Assembly: GCA_965262175.1 (NCBI GenBank)
Contig: CBDHES010000002.1
Span: 2,418,001-2,482,000, forward strand
Source of the DNA: CADEDH01 sp965262175
GTDB taxonomy: Bacteria > Actinomycetota > Acidimicrobiia > Acidimicrobiales > SZUA-35
DNA length: 64,000 nt
Direction of reading: 5' to 3'
In this document: one piece after another, positions 34,700 through 42,976 of the stretch
Layout: each line of letters opens with the position of its first letter
How positions within the stretch are numbered: the first letter of the stretch is position 1
Made by a program: the position numbers and the translations under genes
The notes under the pieces: generated by a model
What the model was told of the DNA's origin: nothing
Database searches by the model: none
Seen by the model: the letters and a program-made list of their open reading frames with translations, nothing else

Positions 34700-36139
34700 T
34701 CAGGGGGCGGCCGGTAGCGTCAGCTCGAACCGGGCTCCGGGTCCGTCGTGGTCGGCCAGGCGAACCGATCCACCGTTGCGGGCTGCGACACCCTCGACGA
34801 TCGACAGGCCCAATCCGGTACCCCCCTCGTCGCGGGAGCGCTCCGGCGCCAGCCTGGCGAAACGGGCGAAGACCCGGTCCCGATCGGCGGGTGCGATCCC
34901 GGGCCCGTCGTCGGCGACGACGACCGTCCAGCCCGATCGGCCGGCTCCGCCATCGAAGGCTCCGGCATCGGAGCCTTCGATGGCGATGACCACTCGGGTC
35001 CGGCCGTGACGAACGGCGTTCTCGACCAGGTTGCGGACCGCGCGGGCCACCTCGCCCCGGTCGGCCACCACCCGGGCGGGCTGGATGCCCGAGGCGTCGA
35101 TACGCAGGCCCGTGCGAATGGCGGCCCGCTCCGCTTCGTCGAACGCGACGTCGTCGAGATCGAAGGGCTCCGGGACCGAGGGTGTCGTCTCGTCGGTCCT
35201 GGCCAGGAAGAGGAGGTCGTCAACCAACGACTGGAGGCGGTCGAGCTCGGTCAGTAGACGGGCTCGGAGCTCGACGTCGGCGGACGCGGCCGGCGCCGGC
35301 GGGGCCGTCTCGATGAGGATCCGGGCGTTGGCGACCGGGCTCTTCAGCTCGTGGGAGGCATCGGCGACGAACTGACGGCGGGCCTCCGACTGCCGTTCCA
35401 GCCTCCCCAGCACGTCGTTGAGGGTCGCCGCCAGGTCATCGATCTCGTCGGCGGTGCCGGGCTCGGTCACCCGGGTCGGCGATCCGTCATCGGTAGTCCC
35501 GGACGGGCCGAGACGGACGATCCCATCGAGGTCGTCCCTGAGGCGGACCGCCGGCCGCAGCGACCGGCCGGTCACGAACCACAGGGTCAACGCGCCGACG
35601 ACGACGATCAGCGGTCCCCCGATCCCCAACACGGCCCGGACCGCCCCCAATGTCTGGTTCACGGGCTCGCCTTCGTTGCCGACCACGATCGTCGAACCGT
35701 CGCCGGCCACCGCCGTCGCCACCCGCACCTCCTCTCGGTGGCCGACCTCCTCGTGGTCGCCGTCATCGTCGTCGACGAGGGCCAACTCCAGCGTCGCGAT
35801 GCCGGGCTGGAGGACGGCCAACGGTGCGGGATCGTCGGTACCGGCCAGCGCCAGGACCCGACCGTCGGGCCCGATGACCGCGGCGACCACCTCGTCGCCC
35901 ACGACGTTCACCAGCGAGGCCGGCGCCGCCCCGGCGCCGAGGAGCTGGGCCCGGTCGCTGGCCTGCTCGACGAGGACGGCGTCGGCCGCCGCCCTCACCT
36001 CCCGGGAGACGATCCAGTTGATGGCCAGCCCACTGAGGAGGACGAGGAGCCCGACCGTCGCCGTCCCCCACGCCGTCGCCCGGAACCGAACCGACCGGAC
36101 GTTCATCGTCGGCAGCGTGATCGGCAGGCGGCGGCCCAC
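34700..36139 (-). CDS. Sensor histidine kinase (HAMP-HisKA-HATPase)
   Basis: 479 residues from GTG 36139, one base after the response-regulator stop; ATG 36106 is the other plausible start. Two transmembrane helices (ATVGLLVLLSGLAINWIV and GGPLIVVVGALTLWFV) flank an outer sensor domain of about 130 residues with an acidic VDDDDGDHEEVGHREE patch. HAMP, then H-box FVADASHELKSPVANAR, N-box NLVENAVRHGR, G1 ADDGPGIAPADR and G2 GGTGLGLSIVEG follow. The acidic/His patch would suit metal or cation sensing (inference). It forms a two-component system with the upstream regulator. Confidence 0.93.
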   Translation of the reverse strand: MGRRLPITLPTMNVRSVRFRATAWGTATVGLLVLLSGLAINWIVSREVRAAADAVLVEQASDRAQLLGAGAAPASLVNVVGDEVVAAVIGPDGRVLALAGTDDPAPLAVLQPGIATLELALVDDDDGDHEEVGHREEVRVATAVAGDGSTIVVGNEGEPVNQTLGAVRAVLGIGGPLIVVVGALTLWFVTGRSLRPAVRLRDDLDGIVRLGPSGTTDDGSPTRVTEPGTADEIDDLAATLNDVLGRLERQSEARRQFVADASHELKSPVANARILIETAPPAPAASADVELRARLLTELDRLQSLVDDLLFLARTDETTPSVPEPFDLDDVAFDEAERAAIRTGLRIDASGIQPARVVADRGEVARAVRNLVENAVRHGRTRVVIAIEGSDAGAFDGGAGRSGWTVVVADDGPGIAPADRDRVFARFARLAPERSRDEGGTGLGLSIVEGVAARNGGSVRLADHDGPGARFELTLPAAP

Positions 36140-36140
36140 G

Positions 36141-36818
36141 TCACCCCCCATCGGCCCGAAGGCGGTAGCCGGCACCCCGCACGGTCTCGATGCTGCGGCG
36201 GCCGAACGGCTCGTCGAGCTTCTTACGGAGCGATCGCACGTACACCTCGACGATGTTCAGGTCGCCGTCGAAGTGGAGATCCCACACGTGTTCGACGATC
36301 TCCCGCTTCGAGACGATCGATCCGGCCGAGCGCATCAGCTGCTCCAACACGGCGAACTCCCGGGCGGTCAGGGCGATGGGATCATCGCCTCGCGACGCCC
36401 GGCGGTTCTCGATGTCGAGGCGCAGATCACCGGCCTGGTACGACACCGGTTGGCTGGTCTCGGCGCGGCGGAGGAGCGCCCGGATGCGGGCGACGAGCAC
36501 GACGAAGGAGAACGGCTTGGTCAGGTAGTCGTCGGCCCCCGTCTCGAGTCCTTCCGCCTCGTCGAGGTCGCCCTGCTTGGCGGTCAGCATCAGGATCGGG
36601 GTCCAGTTCCCCTCGTCCCTGAGCTGCTGGCAGATCCGGTAACCGTTGAGGCCGGGCAACATCAGGTCGAGCACGATGGCGTCGTAGTCCACCTCCCGGG
36701 CGAGGTGGAGCCCGTCGATGCCGTCGCCGGCCACGTCGACGGCGAACCCCTCACCTTCGAGCCCTCGTCGAAGGGAGTCAGCCATCGTGTCCTCGTCCTC
36801 GACCACCAGGAGACGCAT
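36141..36818 (-). CDS. OmpR/PhoB-family response regulator
   Basis: 225 residues from ATG 36818, with TAGGTT six bases upstream (leaderless). The receiver domain has VEDEDT acidic residues, phosphoacceptor Asp in DAIVLDLMLPGLNG, Thr in MLTAKQGD and Lys in YLTKPFSF. The winged-helix DNA-binding domain includes ALTAREFAVLEQLMRSAG, VEVYVRSLRKKLD and ETVRGAGYRLRA. It is coupled to the kinase gene by one base. Direct heptamer repeats typical for this family lie at 37415-37477, in front of the acidic exported protein gene, which I predict as its target. Confidence 0.95.
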   Translation of the reverse strand: MRLLVVEDEDTMADSLRRGLEGEGFAVDVAGDGIDGLHLAREVDYDAIVLDLMLPGLNGYRICQQLRDEGNWTPILMLTAKQGDLDEAEGLETGADDYLTKPFSFVVLVARIRALLRRAETSQPVSYQAGDLRLDIENRRASRGDDPIALTAREFAVLEQLMRSAGSIVSKREIVEHVWDLHFDGDLNIVEVYVRSLRKKLDEPFGRRSIETVRGAGYRLRADGG

Positions 36819-36824
36819 CGGGCC

Positions 36825-36830
36825 AACCTA
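36825..36830 (-). promoter_or_regulatory. -10 box (TAGGTT) of the response regulator
   Basis: TAGGTT on the minus strand ends six bases before ATG 36818, with no ribosome-binding sequence between. It lies downstream of the terminator hairpin at 36882-36906, so the two-component system is transcribed separately from the acidic protein gene. Confidence 0.5.
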
Positions 36831-36881
36831 GGCCGTCTCGCCGGTGGGCCGGGTGGACGGGACCGATGGGGGGCGGGGAGC

Positions 36882-36906
36882 GGCGGCCCGACGAGGTCGG
36901 GCCGCC
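36882..36906 (-). terminator. 11-bp perfect hairpin after the acidic protein gene
   Basis: GGCGGCCCGAC (36882-36892) pairs with GTCGGGCCGCC (36896-36906) around a GAG loop. It begins 27 bases past the stop of the acidic protein gene and before the response-regulator promoter. Confidence 0.7.
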
Positions 36907-36933
36907 AGCTCGGGAAGGATCCGGGGCTCGGAG

Positions 36934-37356
36934 TCAGCCACGATTGGCGTCGTACTCCGGATCCTCGTCCTCCTCCTGGTCCTCCTCCTGGTCCTCGTCG
37001 TCGTCCTCGTCATCGTCGGACTCGTCGCACGCCTCGTCTTCCTCGTACGCCTCGTCGTCGTGACCATCCTCCTCGTCGTCGTGGGCCTCGTCGTCATACG
37101 CCTCATCCTCCGGCTCGTCGTGTTCACCGGCGCCCTCGGTGGTCGGGGCCGGTTCGACGGCTGCGACCGGCTCCTCGGTGGGGCTGGCCGGGATATCGGT
37201 CCCGGCCGGATCGATGGCGGCCGGCGTCGTCGAGCCGGGGTCTTCGGACATGACGGGCTCGGGCGCGGCCAGGACGGCCGAGGCGCCGAAGAGGCTGCCG
37301 AGAACGATGGCGGCCCCGGCCCCGTAGGCGGCGAGTTGCTTGGTCGATGCGATCAT
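36934..37356 (-). CDS. Exported, extremely acidic protein (signal peptide plus Asp/Glu-rich tail)
   Basis: 140 residues from ATG 37356 (GGAG nine bases upstream). The signal peptide is MIASTKQLAAYGAGAAIVLG through SLFGASAVLA, with cleavage before APEP. A Pro/Thr/Glu linker follows. The last 50 or so residues are almost pure Asp and Glu with a few Tyr, His, Gly and one Cys, in loosely repeated DEA(Y/H) units. I do not recognise the family. The composition suggests binding of Ca2+ or other cations at the cell surface. The position beside the two-component system and the heptamer boxes suggests RR control (inference). Codon-level slippage in the GAC/GAG-rich tail is plausible. Confidence 0.72.
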   Translation of the reverse strand: MIASTKQLAAYGAGAAIVLGSLFGASAVLAAPEPVMSEDPGSTTPAAIDPAGTDIPASPTEEPVAAVEPAPTTEGAGEHDEPEDEAYDDEAHDDEEDGHDDEAYEEDEACDESDDDEDDDEDQEEDQEEDEDPEYDANRG

Positions 37357-37414
37357 GTGATGGGCTCCGTTCGGTGGTGGTTGTGAGCTTGCGATGCCCA
37401 CGTTGATGGCCGAA

Positions 37415-37477
37415 GGCTGAAGCTCGGCTGAGGCTGCCGAGCCAGGCCATCCCCTCGGTTTCAGCCACGCTTCAGCC
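37415..37477. promoter_or_regulatory. Paired TTCAGCC heptamers, predicted OmpR-type regulator binding sites
   Basis: TTCAGCC-ACGC-TTCAGCC at 37460-37477 is a direct repeat with 11-base period. Facing it, GGCTGAA-GCTC-GGCTGAG at 37415-37432 is the same arrangement on the other strand with one mismatch. Seven-base direct repeats spaced by four are characteristic of OmpR/PhoB-family regulators. The sites lie between the acidic protein gene (minus) and the MFS gene (plus). Confidence 0.65.
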
Positions 37478-37535
37478 GGGTTGGCTATGGCCGATCGACT
37501 GTCGGCGGACGCACAGCATCTGCGAAGGTGCTCAG

Positions 37536-38762
37536 ATGCGCGTGCACCCCGCGGTCCTCGGCCCGATGCTGGTCGCCAACATGGCCCTGTTGACCGTGGC
37601 CGGTCCGTCGTTCGGCATCCTGGCCTCGACGCTCATCGACTCCTTCGACATCACCCGGGGGCAGGTCGGCCAGCTCAACGCCGGGTACGCGGTCGTAGGG
37701 GCGCTGATCTCGCCCTTCACCGGGGCGCTGGCCGATCGCATCGGGGGTCGCAACCTCATGACCGTGGGGTTCGTGGTCGCCGCGGTCGTGTTCGTGCTCC
37801 TGGGCTCGGCCACCGGATTCGCCTTCCTCCTCGGCGCGGCGATCGTGTCGGGAGCGCCGAACGGGATGGGCAACCAGGGGACGAACAAGTACATCACCGC
37901 CGAGGTCCCCGTCGAGCGGCGGGGGGTCCTGACCGGGATCAAGCAGTCGGGGGTGATGGTCGGGGTGTTCCTGGCCGGCCTCACGCTGCCGCCGAGCGTC
38001 GCCGCGTTCGGGTACTCATCGACGATGTTCGCCGTCGCGGGTCTGGCCGCGGTCGGGGCGGTGCTGGTCCGGGTGCTCCTCCCGGCCGACCCGGTGGCCC
38101 CCCGTTCGGAGCGGCTGGCCCACCGGGGTCCGCTGCCGGTGGCGATCCGGTGGCTCACCACCTACGCCGCGCTCATGGGCGCAGCCATCGGCGCCCAGTC
38201 GGCGTTCCTCGCCCTCTACGTCGAGGAGGAGCTGGCCTTCTCCCGGTCGGAGGCAGGGCTCCTGGTCGGGCTGACCGGGCTGGTCGGCATCGGGGCCCGG
38301 ATCCTCCACGGCCGGCTCACCCAGACCGTCGACTCCTACGCTCCGGCGCTGTTCCGGTTGGCCGCCGGGGCGACCCTGTCGTTCGTCGTGATCCGGCTCG
38401 CGGCCGACGTCGGCTGGTGGCTCGTGCTGGCCACGCCGGTGATCGCCGGGTTCACCACCAGCTCCTGGAACTCGCCGGTGATGCTCGCCTCGATGCGGCT
38501 CGCCCCGTCGCACATGGCCGGCCGGTCGGCCGGTTCGGTGATGTTCGGCTTCATGAGCGGGTACGCCATCGGTCCACCGCTGTTCGGCGCGGCCGTCGAC
38601 CGGCTGGGTTCCTACGACCTGCCGTGGTTGAGCGGCATCGTGTTGTGCGGCGCGGCCGCCGCCGTCGCCGTCGCCTGGGGGCGTTCGGAATCGTCGATCG
38701 TCGGCGACCCGCAGGACCTGGAACCGGTCGACACGCCGACCGCCCCATCCGGGTCGGCGTAG
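37536..38762 (+). CDS. MFS transporter
   Basis: 408 residues from ATG 37536. About twelve helices. The loop after helix 2 is GALADRIGGRNLMTVGFVVA (motif A). The middle has GAPNGMGNQGTNKYITAEVP and RRGVLTGIKQSGVMVGVFLA, typical of MFS subfamilies of organic-acid or cyanate/drug type, and the second half has HGRLTQTVDSYAP. The substrate is unknown. It might share the divergent regulatory region with the acidic protein gene. It converges with the Mo-hydroxylase large subunit gene. Confidence 0.87.
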   Translation: MRVHPAVLGPMLVANMALLTVAGPSFGILASTLIDSFDITRGQVGQLNAGYAVVGALISPFTGALADRIGGRNLMTVGFVVAAVVFVLLGSATGFAFLLGAAIVSGAPNGMGNQGTNKYITAEVPVERRGVLTGIKQSGVMVGVFLAGLTLPPSVAAFGYSSTMFAVAGLAAVGAVLVRVLLPADPVAPRSERLAHRGPLPVAIRWLTTYAALMGAAIGAQSAFLALYVEEELAFSRSEAGLLVGLTGLVGIGARILHGRLTQTVDSYAPALFRLAAGATLSFVVIRLAADVGWWLVLATPVIAGFTTSSWNSPVMLASMRLAPSHMAGRSAGSVMFGFMSGYAIGPPLFGAAVDRLGSYDLPWLSGIVLCGAAAAVAVAWGRSESSIVGDPQDLEPVDTPTAPSGSA

Positions 38763-38773
38763 CGGGCGTCGTC

Positions 38774-38793
38774 GGGGCCGAACGGCAGGCCCC
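38774..38793. terminator. 6-bp GC hairpin between convergent genes
   Basis: GGGGCC (38774-38779) and GGCCCC (38788-38793) with an eight-base loop, in the 40-base gap between the MFS stop and the Mo-subunit stop. It is a weak, possibly bidirectional, terminator. Confidence 0.4.
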
Positions 38794-38802
38794 TCGGTGG
38801 GG

Positions 38803-41253
38803 TCACGATGCCGTGCCCCGCATTCCGCCCGTCGGCGCAGCGGCTCGGATGGCGGCCCGAACCCGATCGGGGGACAGCGGCAACTCATCGATCGTCACCC
38901 CGAGAGGGGCGAGGGCGTCGCACACGGCGTTGGCGATGGCGGCGTAGGGCCCGAGCGTGCCGCCCTCCCCGACGCCCCGGACCCCGTTGAGGTTGGCGGC
39001 CTCGTCGGCGACGTGACCGACCTCGATCGGCGGGATCTCGAGCGTCGAGGGCAGGAGGTAGTCCATGAACGAGCCGGTGAGCAGCTGGCCCCGCTCGTCG
39101 TAGCGGAGGTGTTCGTAGAGCGTGCCGCCGATGCCCTGGGCCACCGCCCCCTCGACCTGGCCCTCGACGATCATCGGGTTGATCATCCGGCCGGTGTCTT
39201 CGACCACCACGAGGCGCTCGATGGTGACCAGCCCGGTGGCGACGTCGACCGTCACCACCGCCGCCTGGGCCCCGGCGGCGAAGGTCCCGATGATCGGGTC
39301 GTAGAACCGGGTGGCCTCCAGGCCCGGCTCGGTGTCCGGTGGGAGGCGCTGGGGCTCGAGGAACGCCGCCCGGCACACCTCGGCCACCGTCACGCCCACC
39401 GCCGGGGCGTCGGCGGTGTGGATCAGCCCGTCGTCGATCGTCAGCCAGTCGGGCTCGGCTTCGAGGAGGTGGGCGGCGATCCTGAGCAGCTTGTCCCGAA
39501 CCGCCCGGGCGGCGACCGTGGCCGCACCCGAGCCGATCACCCCCTGGCGGGAGGCGAACGCGCCGAGACCGAACTGGATCCGATCGGTGTCGCCCATCTC
39601 GACCGAGATGGCGTCGAGCCCCAGGCCCAGCTCGGCCGCCACGACCTGGGCCAACGTCGTCTCCAGGCCCTGCCCCTGGGATGTCGTCCCGCCGATCACG
39701 GTCACCGCCCCGGTCGGGTCCAGCCGGACCGTGACGCACTCATGGCCGGTCCGGAACGGAAGCCGGGGTCCGGCCGATGCCTTCTGGCCGAGCCCGGTCA
39801 GCTCGTTGTAGCAGCTGAAGCCGATGCCTCGATACGTCCCGGCGGCCCGCTCGGCCGGCTGGTCGGCCCGGAGCTCGGCGTAGCCGGACCGTGCCACAGC
39901 CTGGTCAAGGCACTCGACGTAGGTCCGGGAGTCGTGGACCAGCCGGGTTGGGGCGGTGTAGGGGACGTCGTCGGGTCCGACCAGGTTGCGGCGGCGGATG
40001 TCGACCACGTCGAGGCCGAGGACCGCCGCCGCGTCGTCGAGCAGTCGATCCATCACGAACACGGTCGCCGGCCTGGCCACCCCTCGATAGGGCCCGGCGA
40101 TCCCGGTGTTGGTCGCCACCCCTATGACCTCGCACCGGTAGTGGTCGAGCTTGTACGGGCCGGTGAGCAGCCCGCCGGCCATCAGCGGTTCCAGGCCGGC
40201 GGTCCAGGGGTACCCGCTGTAGGCGCCGACGTTGGCGTGGAGGGTGGCGTCGACGGCGATGAGTCGCCCGTCGGGGTCGAAGCCCGCTCGGACCTGGTAG
40301 TGGTGGTCCCGGGCGTGGGCTGCGGCCAACAGGTGCTCGGAGCGGTCCTCGACCCACGACACCGGCCGGCCGAGGCGGCGGGCCAGCTGGGCCACCGCCA
40401 GGTACTCGACGTAGAGCGGGGCCTTGACGCCGAACCCGCCCCCGGTGTCGCCGGTGACCAGGCGGACCTGGCCATCGGTCAGTCCGAGGGCGGCGGCGAT
40501 CGCCGATCGGTGGATGTGGGGGGTCTGGGAAGTGACGTGGAGGGTCAGCGTCTCGTCGGCCCGGTCCCAGTCGGCGACCGCGGCCCGCCCTTCGAGGGGC
40601 ACCCCGGCGTGGCGGTTCGTGCGGTACGTCCGGTCGAGGACGAGGTGGGCCTCGGCCAGCGCGGCATCGACCTCGCCGGCGTCGAAGGTCCGCTCGATGA
40701 GGACGTTGCCCGGGGCGTGATCGTGGACCGGGGGTCCGGGGGCGTTGTGGGCGGTTCGGGCGTCGACGTGGGCCGGGAGCTCGTCGTAGTCGACGACGAC
40801 GGCCTCGGCCCCGTCCTCGGCGGCGTATCGGTCGACCGCCACGACGGCCGCCACCGGCTCCCCGGCGAACCGGACCCGGTCGAAGGCCAGGGCCGGTTGG
40901 GGGGTCTCCACGTGGCTGGGGAACGCCGAGGTGGCGGTCAGACCCAGGAACCGGTCGCCGGGGAGGGCGAAGTCGGGGTCGGCGCCGACCGCGACGTCGA
41001 CGACCCCGTCCACCGCCCGGGCCGGGCCAGGGTCGACGGTGGCGATCCGACCGTGGGCGATGGGGGAGCGGACGAAGGCGGCGTGGAGCATGCCGGGCAG
41101 CCGGACGTCGGCCACGAACCGGCCCCGGCCGGTCAGCAGCCGCGGATCCTCCCGCCGGGGGACGCGCTCGCCGAACGGGGCGCCGGTGGTGCCGGTCATC
41201 GCCGGGGCCGGCGTGGGGTTCGGCGTCGGGTTCGGCGTGGTGTTGAGGGTCAT
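38803..41253 (-). CDS. Xanthine-dehydrogenase-family molybdopterin-binding subunit (CoxL-like), copy 2
   Basis: 816 residues from ATG 41253 (ATG 41199 possible). The N-terminus is a TPNPTPNPTPAP repeat encoded by a 12-base tandem repeat. Then come GERVPRREDPRLLTGRGRFV, TGDTGGGFGVKAPLYVEYLA and the active-site loop GPYRGVARPATVF. In that loop the Cys of form I CO dehydrogenase is absent, so a CO-oxidising form I enzyme is excluded. TTSQGQGLETTLAQ and GVRGVGEGGTLGP (catalytic Glu) follow. The matching FAD/Fe-S subunit is probably the gene at 45044, on the other strand 4 kb away. It lies 50 bases downstream of a degenerate SDR on the same strand. Confidence 0.9.
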   Translation of the reverse strand: MTLNTTPNPTPNPTPAPAMTGTTGAPFGERVPRREDPRLLTGRGRFVADVRLPGMLHAAFVRSPIAHGRIATVDPGPARAVDGVVDVAVGADPDFALPGDRFLGLTATSAFPSHVETPQPALAFDRVRFAGEPVAAVVAVDRYAAEDGAEAVVVDYDELPAHVDARTAHNAPGPPVHDHAPGNVLIERTFDAGEVDAALAEAHLVLDRTYRTNRHAGVPLEGRAAVADWDRADETLTLHVTSQTPHIHRSAIAAALGLTDGQVRLVTGDTGGGFGVKAPLYVEYLAVAQLARRLGRPVSWVEDRSEHLLAAAHARDHHYQVRAGFDPDGRLIAVDATLHANVGAYSGYPWTAGLEPLMAGGLLTGPYKLDHYRCEVIGVATNTGIAGPYRGVARPATVFVMDRLLDDAAAVLGLDVVDIRRRNLVGPDDVPYTAPTRLVHDSRTYVECLDQAVARSGYAELRADQPAERAAGTYRGIGFSCYNELTGLGQKASAGPRLPFRTGHECVTVRLDPTGAVTVIGGTTSQGQGLETTLAQVVAAELGLGLDAISVEMGDTDRIQFGLGAFASRQGVIGSGAATVAARAVRDKLLRIAAHLLEAEPDWLTIDDGLIHTADAPAVGVTVAEVCRAAFLEPQRLPPDTEPGLEATRFYDPIIGTFAAGAQAAVVTVDVATGLVTIERLVVVEDTGRMINPMIVEGQVEGAVAQGIGGTLYEHLRYDERGQLLTGSFMDYLLPSTLEIPPIEVGHVADEAANLNGVRGVGEGGTLGPYAAIANAVCDALAPLGVTIDELPLSPDRVRAAIRAAAPTGGMRGTAS
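41210..41245 (-). repeat. 12-bp imperfect tandem repeat (three units) in the N-terminal codons of the copy-2 Mo subunit
   Basis: Three adjacent 12-base units (41210-41221, 41222-41233, 41234-41245) encode the alternating Thr/Pro/Asn segment near the protein start. Units differ at one to three positions. Likely variable in length between strains. Confidence 0.8.
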
Positions 41254-41302
41254 CGGGGTCCGGTCTCCGGGGTCGGGTTCGTCGCGATTGGCCGCATCCG
41301 GC

Positions 41303-42079
41303 TCAGACCATGGCGTAGCCGCCGTTGATCGAGACGGTCTGACCGGTGATCCATCCCGCCAGCGGCGACGCCAGGAGCAACACGAGCGGCGGCACATCGT
41401 CGATCTCGCCGATCCGTCCGGCCGGGTACATCCTGACGATGCGGGCCATGCGCTCGTCGTCGGCGTTGTTGGTGTGGTGATCGAGCCGTTCGGAGCGGAC
41501 CAGCCCGAGGGAGACGGTGTTGGCTCGGACCCCGTGCCGGCCGAACTCCTTGGCGACCGACTTCATCAGTCCCATCGTCGACGAGCGGGTGGTGGCCACC
41601 GCCGACAGCTTGCTCTCGCCGACCCGCCCCGAGTCGCCCATGAGGGACACGATCGAACCTCCCGGCCGGTCCCGGTCGGGGTCGACCATGTGGCCGACGA
41701 CGGCCTGGGTCAGCCGGAACGTGCCGACCACGGTCACCTCCACCATCCGCACCAGGGCATCGGCGTCCAGGTCCAGGAAGGGCCCCGGCTCGGTGTAGGC
41801 CGCGTTGTTGATCAGGACGTCGATCGAGCCCAGCTCGGCGATCGTCGCCGCGACGAGGGCGTCGACGTCATCGGGCCGGGAAATGTCGGCCCGCAGCGCG
41901 AGCGCGGTGGCTCCGCTCGCCGTGGCCTCGGCCGCCGCCTTCTCGGCCCCCTCGGCCGAGGAGTGGTAGGCGAAGACCACGTTGGCCCCCTCGGCGGCGA
42001 ACGCCTGGCCGATTCGCCGCCCCACGCCCTGCCCGGCACCGGTGACCAGCACGTTCCTACCGCTGAGTTGGAGATCCAT
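41303..42079 (-). CDS. SDR-fold protein lacking the catalytic Ser-Tyr-Lys
   Basis: 258 residues from ATG 42079 (TACGGT six bases upstream). The cofactor site is intact (VTGAGQGVGRRIGQA, INNAAY, and the C-terminal WITGQTVSINGGYA). At the aligned catalytic positions the usual Ser-Tyr-Lys is replaced by Gly148, Val161 and Arg165 (VSLMGDSG, AVATTRS). It should bind NAD(P) but not catalyse by the classical mechanism. It may be a structural or regulatory partner, or use a different mechanism. It is co-oriented with the Mo-hydroxylase subunit 50 bases downstream. Confidence 0.8.
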   Translation of the reverse strand: MDLQLSGRNVLVTGAGQGVGRRIGQAFAAEGANVVFAYHSSAEGAEKAAAEATASGATALALRADISRPDDVDALVAATIAELGSIDVLINNAAYTEPGPFLDLDADALVRMVEVTVVGTFRLTQAVVGHMVDPDRDRPGGSIVSLMGDSGRVGESKLSAVATTRSSTMGLMKSVAKEFGRHGVRANTVSLGLVRSERLDHHTNNADDERMARIVRMYPAGRIGEIDDVPPLVLLLASPLAGWITGQTVSINGGYAMV

Positions 42080-42085
42080 GGCCCG

Positions 42086-42091
42086 ACCGTA
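42086..42091 (-). promoter_or_regulatory. -10 box (TACGGT) of the degenerate SDR gene
   Basis: TACGGT on the minus strand ends six bases before ATG 42079. Its -35 region would fall in the left arm of the inverted repeat at 42105-42128. Confidence 0.5.
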
Positions 42092-42104
42092 GTGCCGGGC
42101 TGCC

Positions 42105-42128
42105 GACCTCGGCCTCTTCGCCGAGGTC
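42105..42128. promoter_or_regulatory. 9-bp inverted repeat, possible operator
   Basis: GACCTCGGC and GCCGAGGTC are perfect complements separated by CTCTTC. It lies between the divergent SDR (minus) and BTAD regulator (plus) genes and overlaps the predicted -35 of the SDR promoter. A dimeric regulator or an RNA hairpin are both possible. Confidence 0.45.
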
Positions 42129-42290
42129 CGAGGATTTCCGTCGGTTGCCGAAAGCTCGGCAGAGGCGAATCAGGAGGTGGGTGACACTGGGAGACAGCCC
42201 GATCTCCTGGTCCGCCGCTCGTCCCGACGGTCATCGGCCTCGGTGCGGTCCAAGGGGAGACCAGCCGCCACTACGAGGGAGGGGCATGCC

Positions 42291-42971
42291 GTGTCCGCAT
42301 CACCTGTCACCTACCACATCGAGTTGCTGGGTCCGTTCCGTGTCGTTCGTTCCGGGGCGGACGTATCGCTCCCGACCGACGTCGAGCGATTGGTCGCCTT
42401 CCTCGCCGTCCAGGGGGGTCGGCTGCGGCGCCAGTACGTGGCCGGCACGCTGTGGCCCGACAGCTCCGAGACCCGAGCGCTGGGGAGCCTCCGGTCGGTG
42501 CTGTGGCGGTTGCGACGTCGGTGCCCCGATCTCGTCGAGGCCGACCGCCACCACCTCGGTCTCTCCGCTGGAACGACCAGCGACGTGTGCCGTTTGGTCG
42601 CCATCGCCGACCGGCTCCATCGCGGCGTCGTTCTCGACGGCGACCACCAGCCCCTGACCCGGGAGCTCCTACCCGGGTGGTACGAGGACTGGGTCGGGTA
42701 CGAGCGGGACCGGCTCCGACAACTGAGCATGCACGCGTTGGATGCGATCGCGTCCGCCCACCTCGAGCATCGGGCCTACGGCCAGGCCATCGATGTGCTC
42801 GGCTCGTTGCTCCGGCTCGATCCGTTCCGGGAGTCGACGACCCGGCAGCTGATCGAGGCCCACGTGGCCGAGGGCAACCGGGTCGAGGCGGCCCGACTCT
42901 ACGCCCGGCTCACCGACATGCTCGAGCGGGAGTTGGGCATCCCGCCGTCGTTCCAGCTGCCGGTGACCTGA
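42291..42971 (+). CDS. BTAD-domain transcriptional regulator (SARP/AfsR-like, short form)
   Basis: 226 residues from GTG 42291, with GGGAGGGG six bases upstream; a TTG/GTG frame further up lacks support. The N-terminal winged helix has IELLGPFRVVRSGADVSLPT, the Arg-rich LRRQYVAGTLWPDSS, and SLRSVLWRLRRRCPDLVE. The bacterial transcriptional activation domain covers about residues 95-225 (ELLPGWYEDWVGYERDRLRQ, AIDVLGSLLRLDPFRESTTR, RLYARLTDMLERELGIPPS). There is no NB-ARC or TPR part, so it is a small SARP. Its targets may be the neighbouring protease or Mo-hydroxylase genes (inference). Confidence 0.88.
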   Translation: MSASPVTYHIELLGPFRVVRSGADVSLPTDVERLVAFLAVQGGRLRRQYVAGTLWPDSSETRALGSLRSVLWRLRRRCPDLVEADRHHLGLSAGTTSDVCRLVAIADRLHRGVVLDGDHQPLTRELLPGWYEDWVGYERDRLRQLSMHALDAIASAHLEHRAYGQAIDVLGSLLRLDPFRESTTRQLIEAHVAEGNRVEAARLYARLTDMLERELGIPPSFQLPVT

Positions 42972-42976
42972 GCCGC

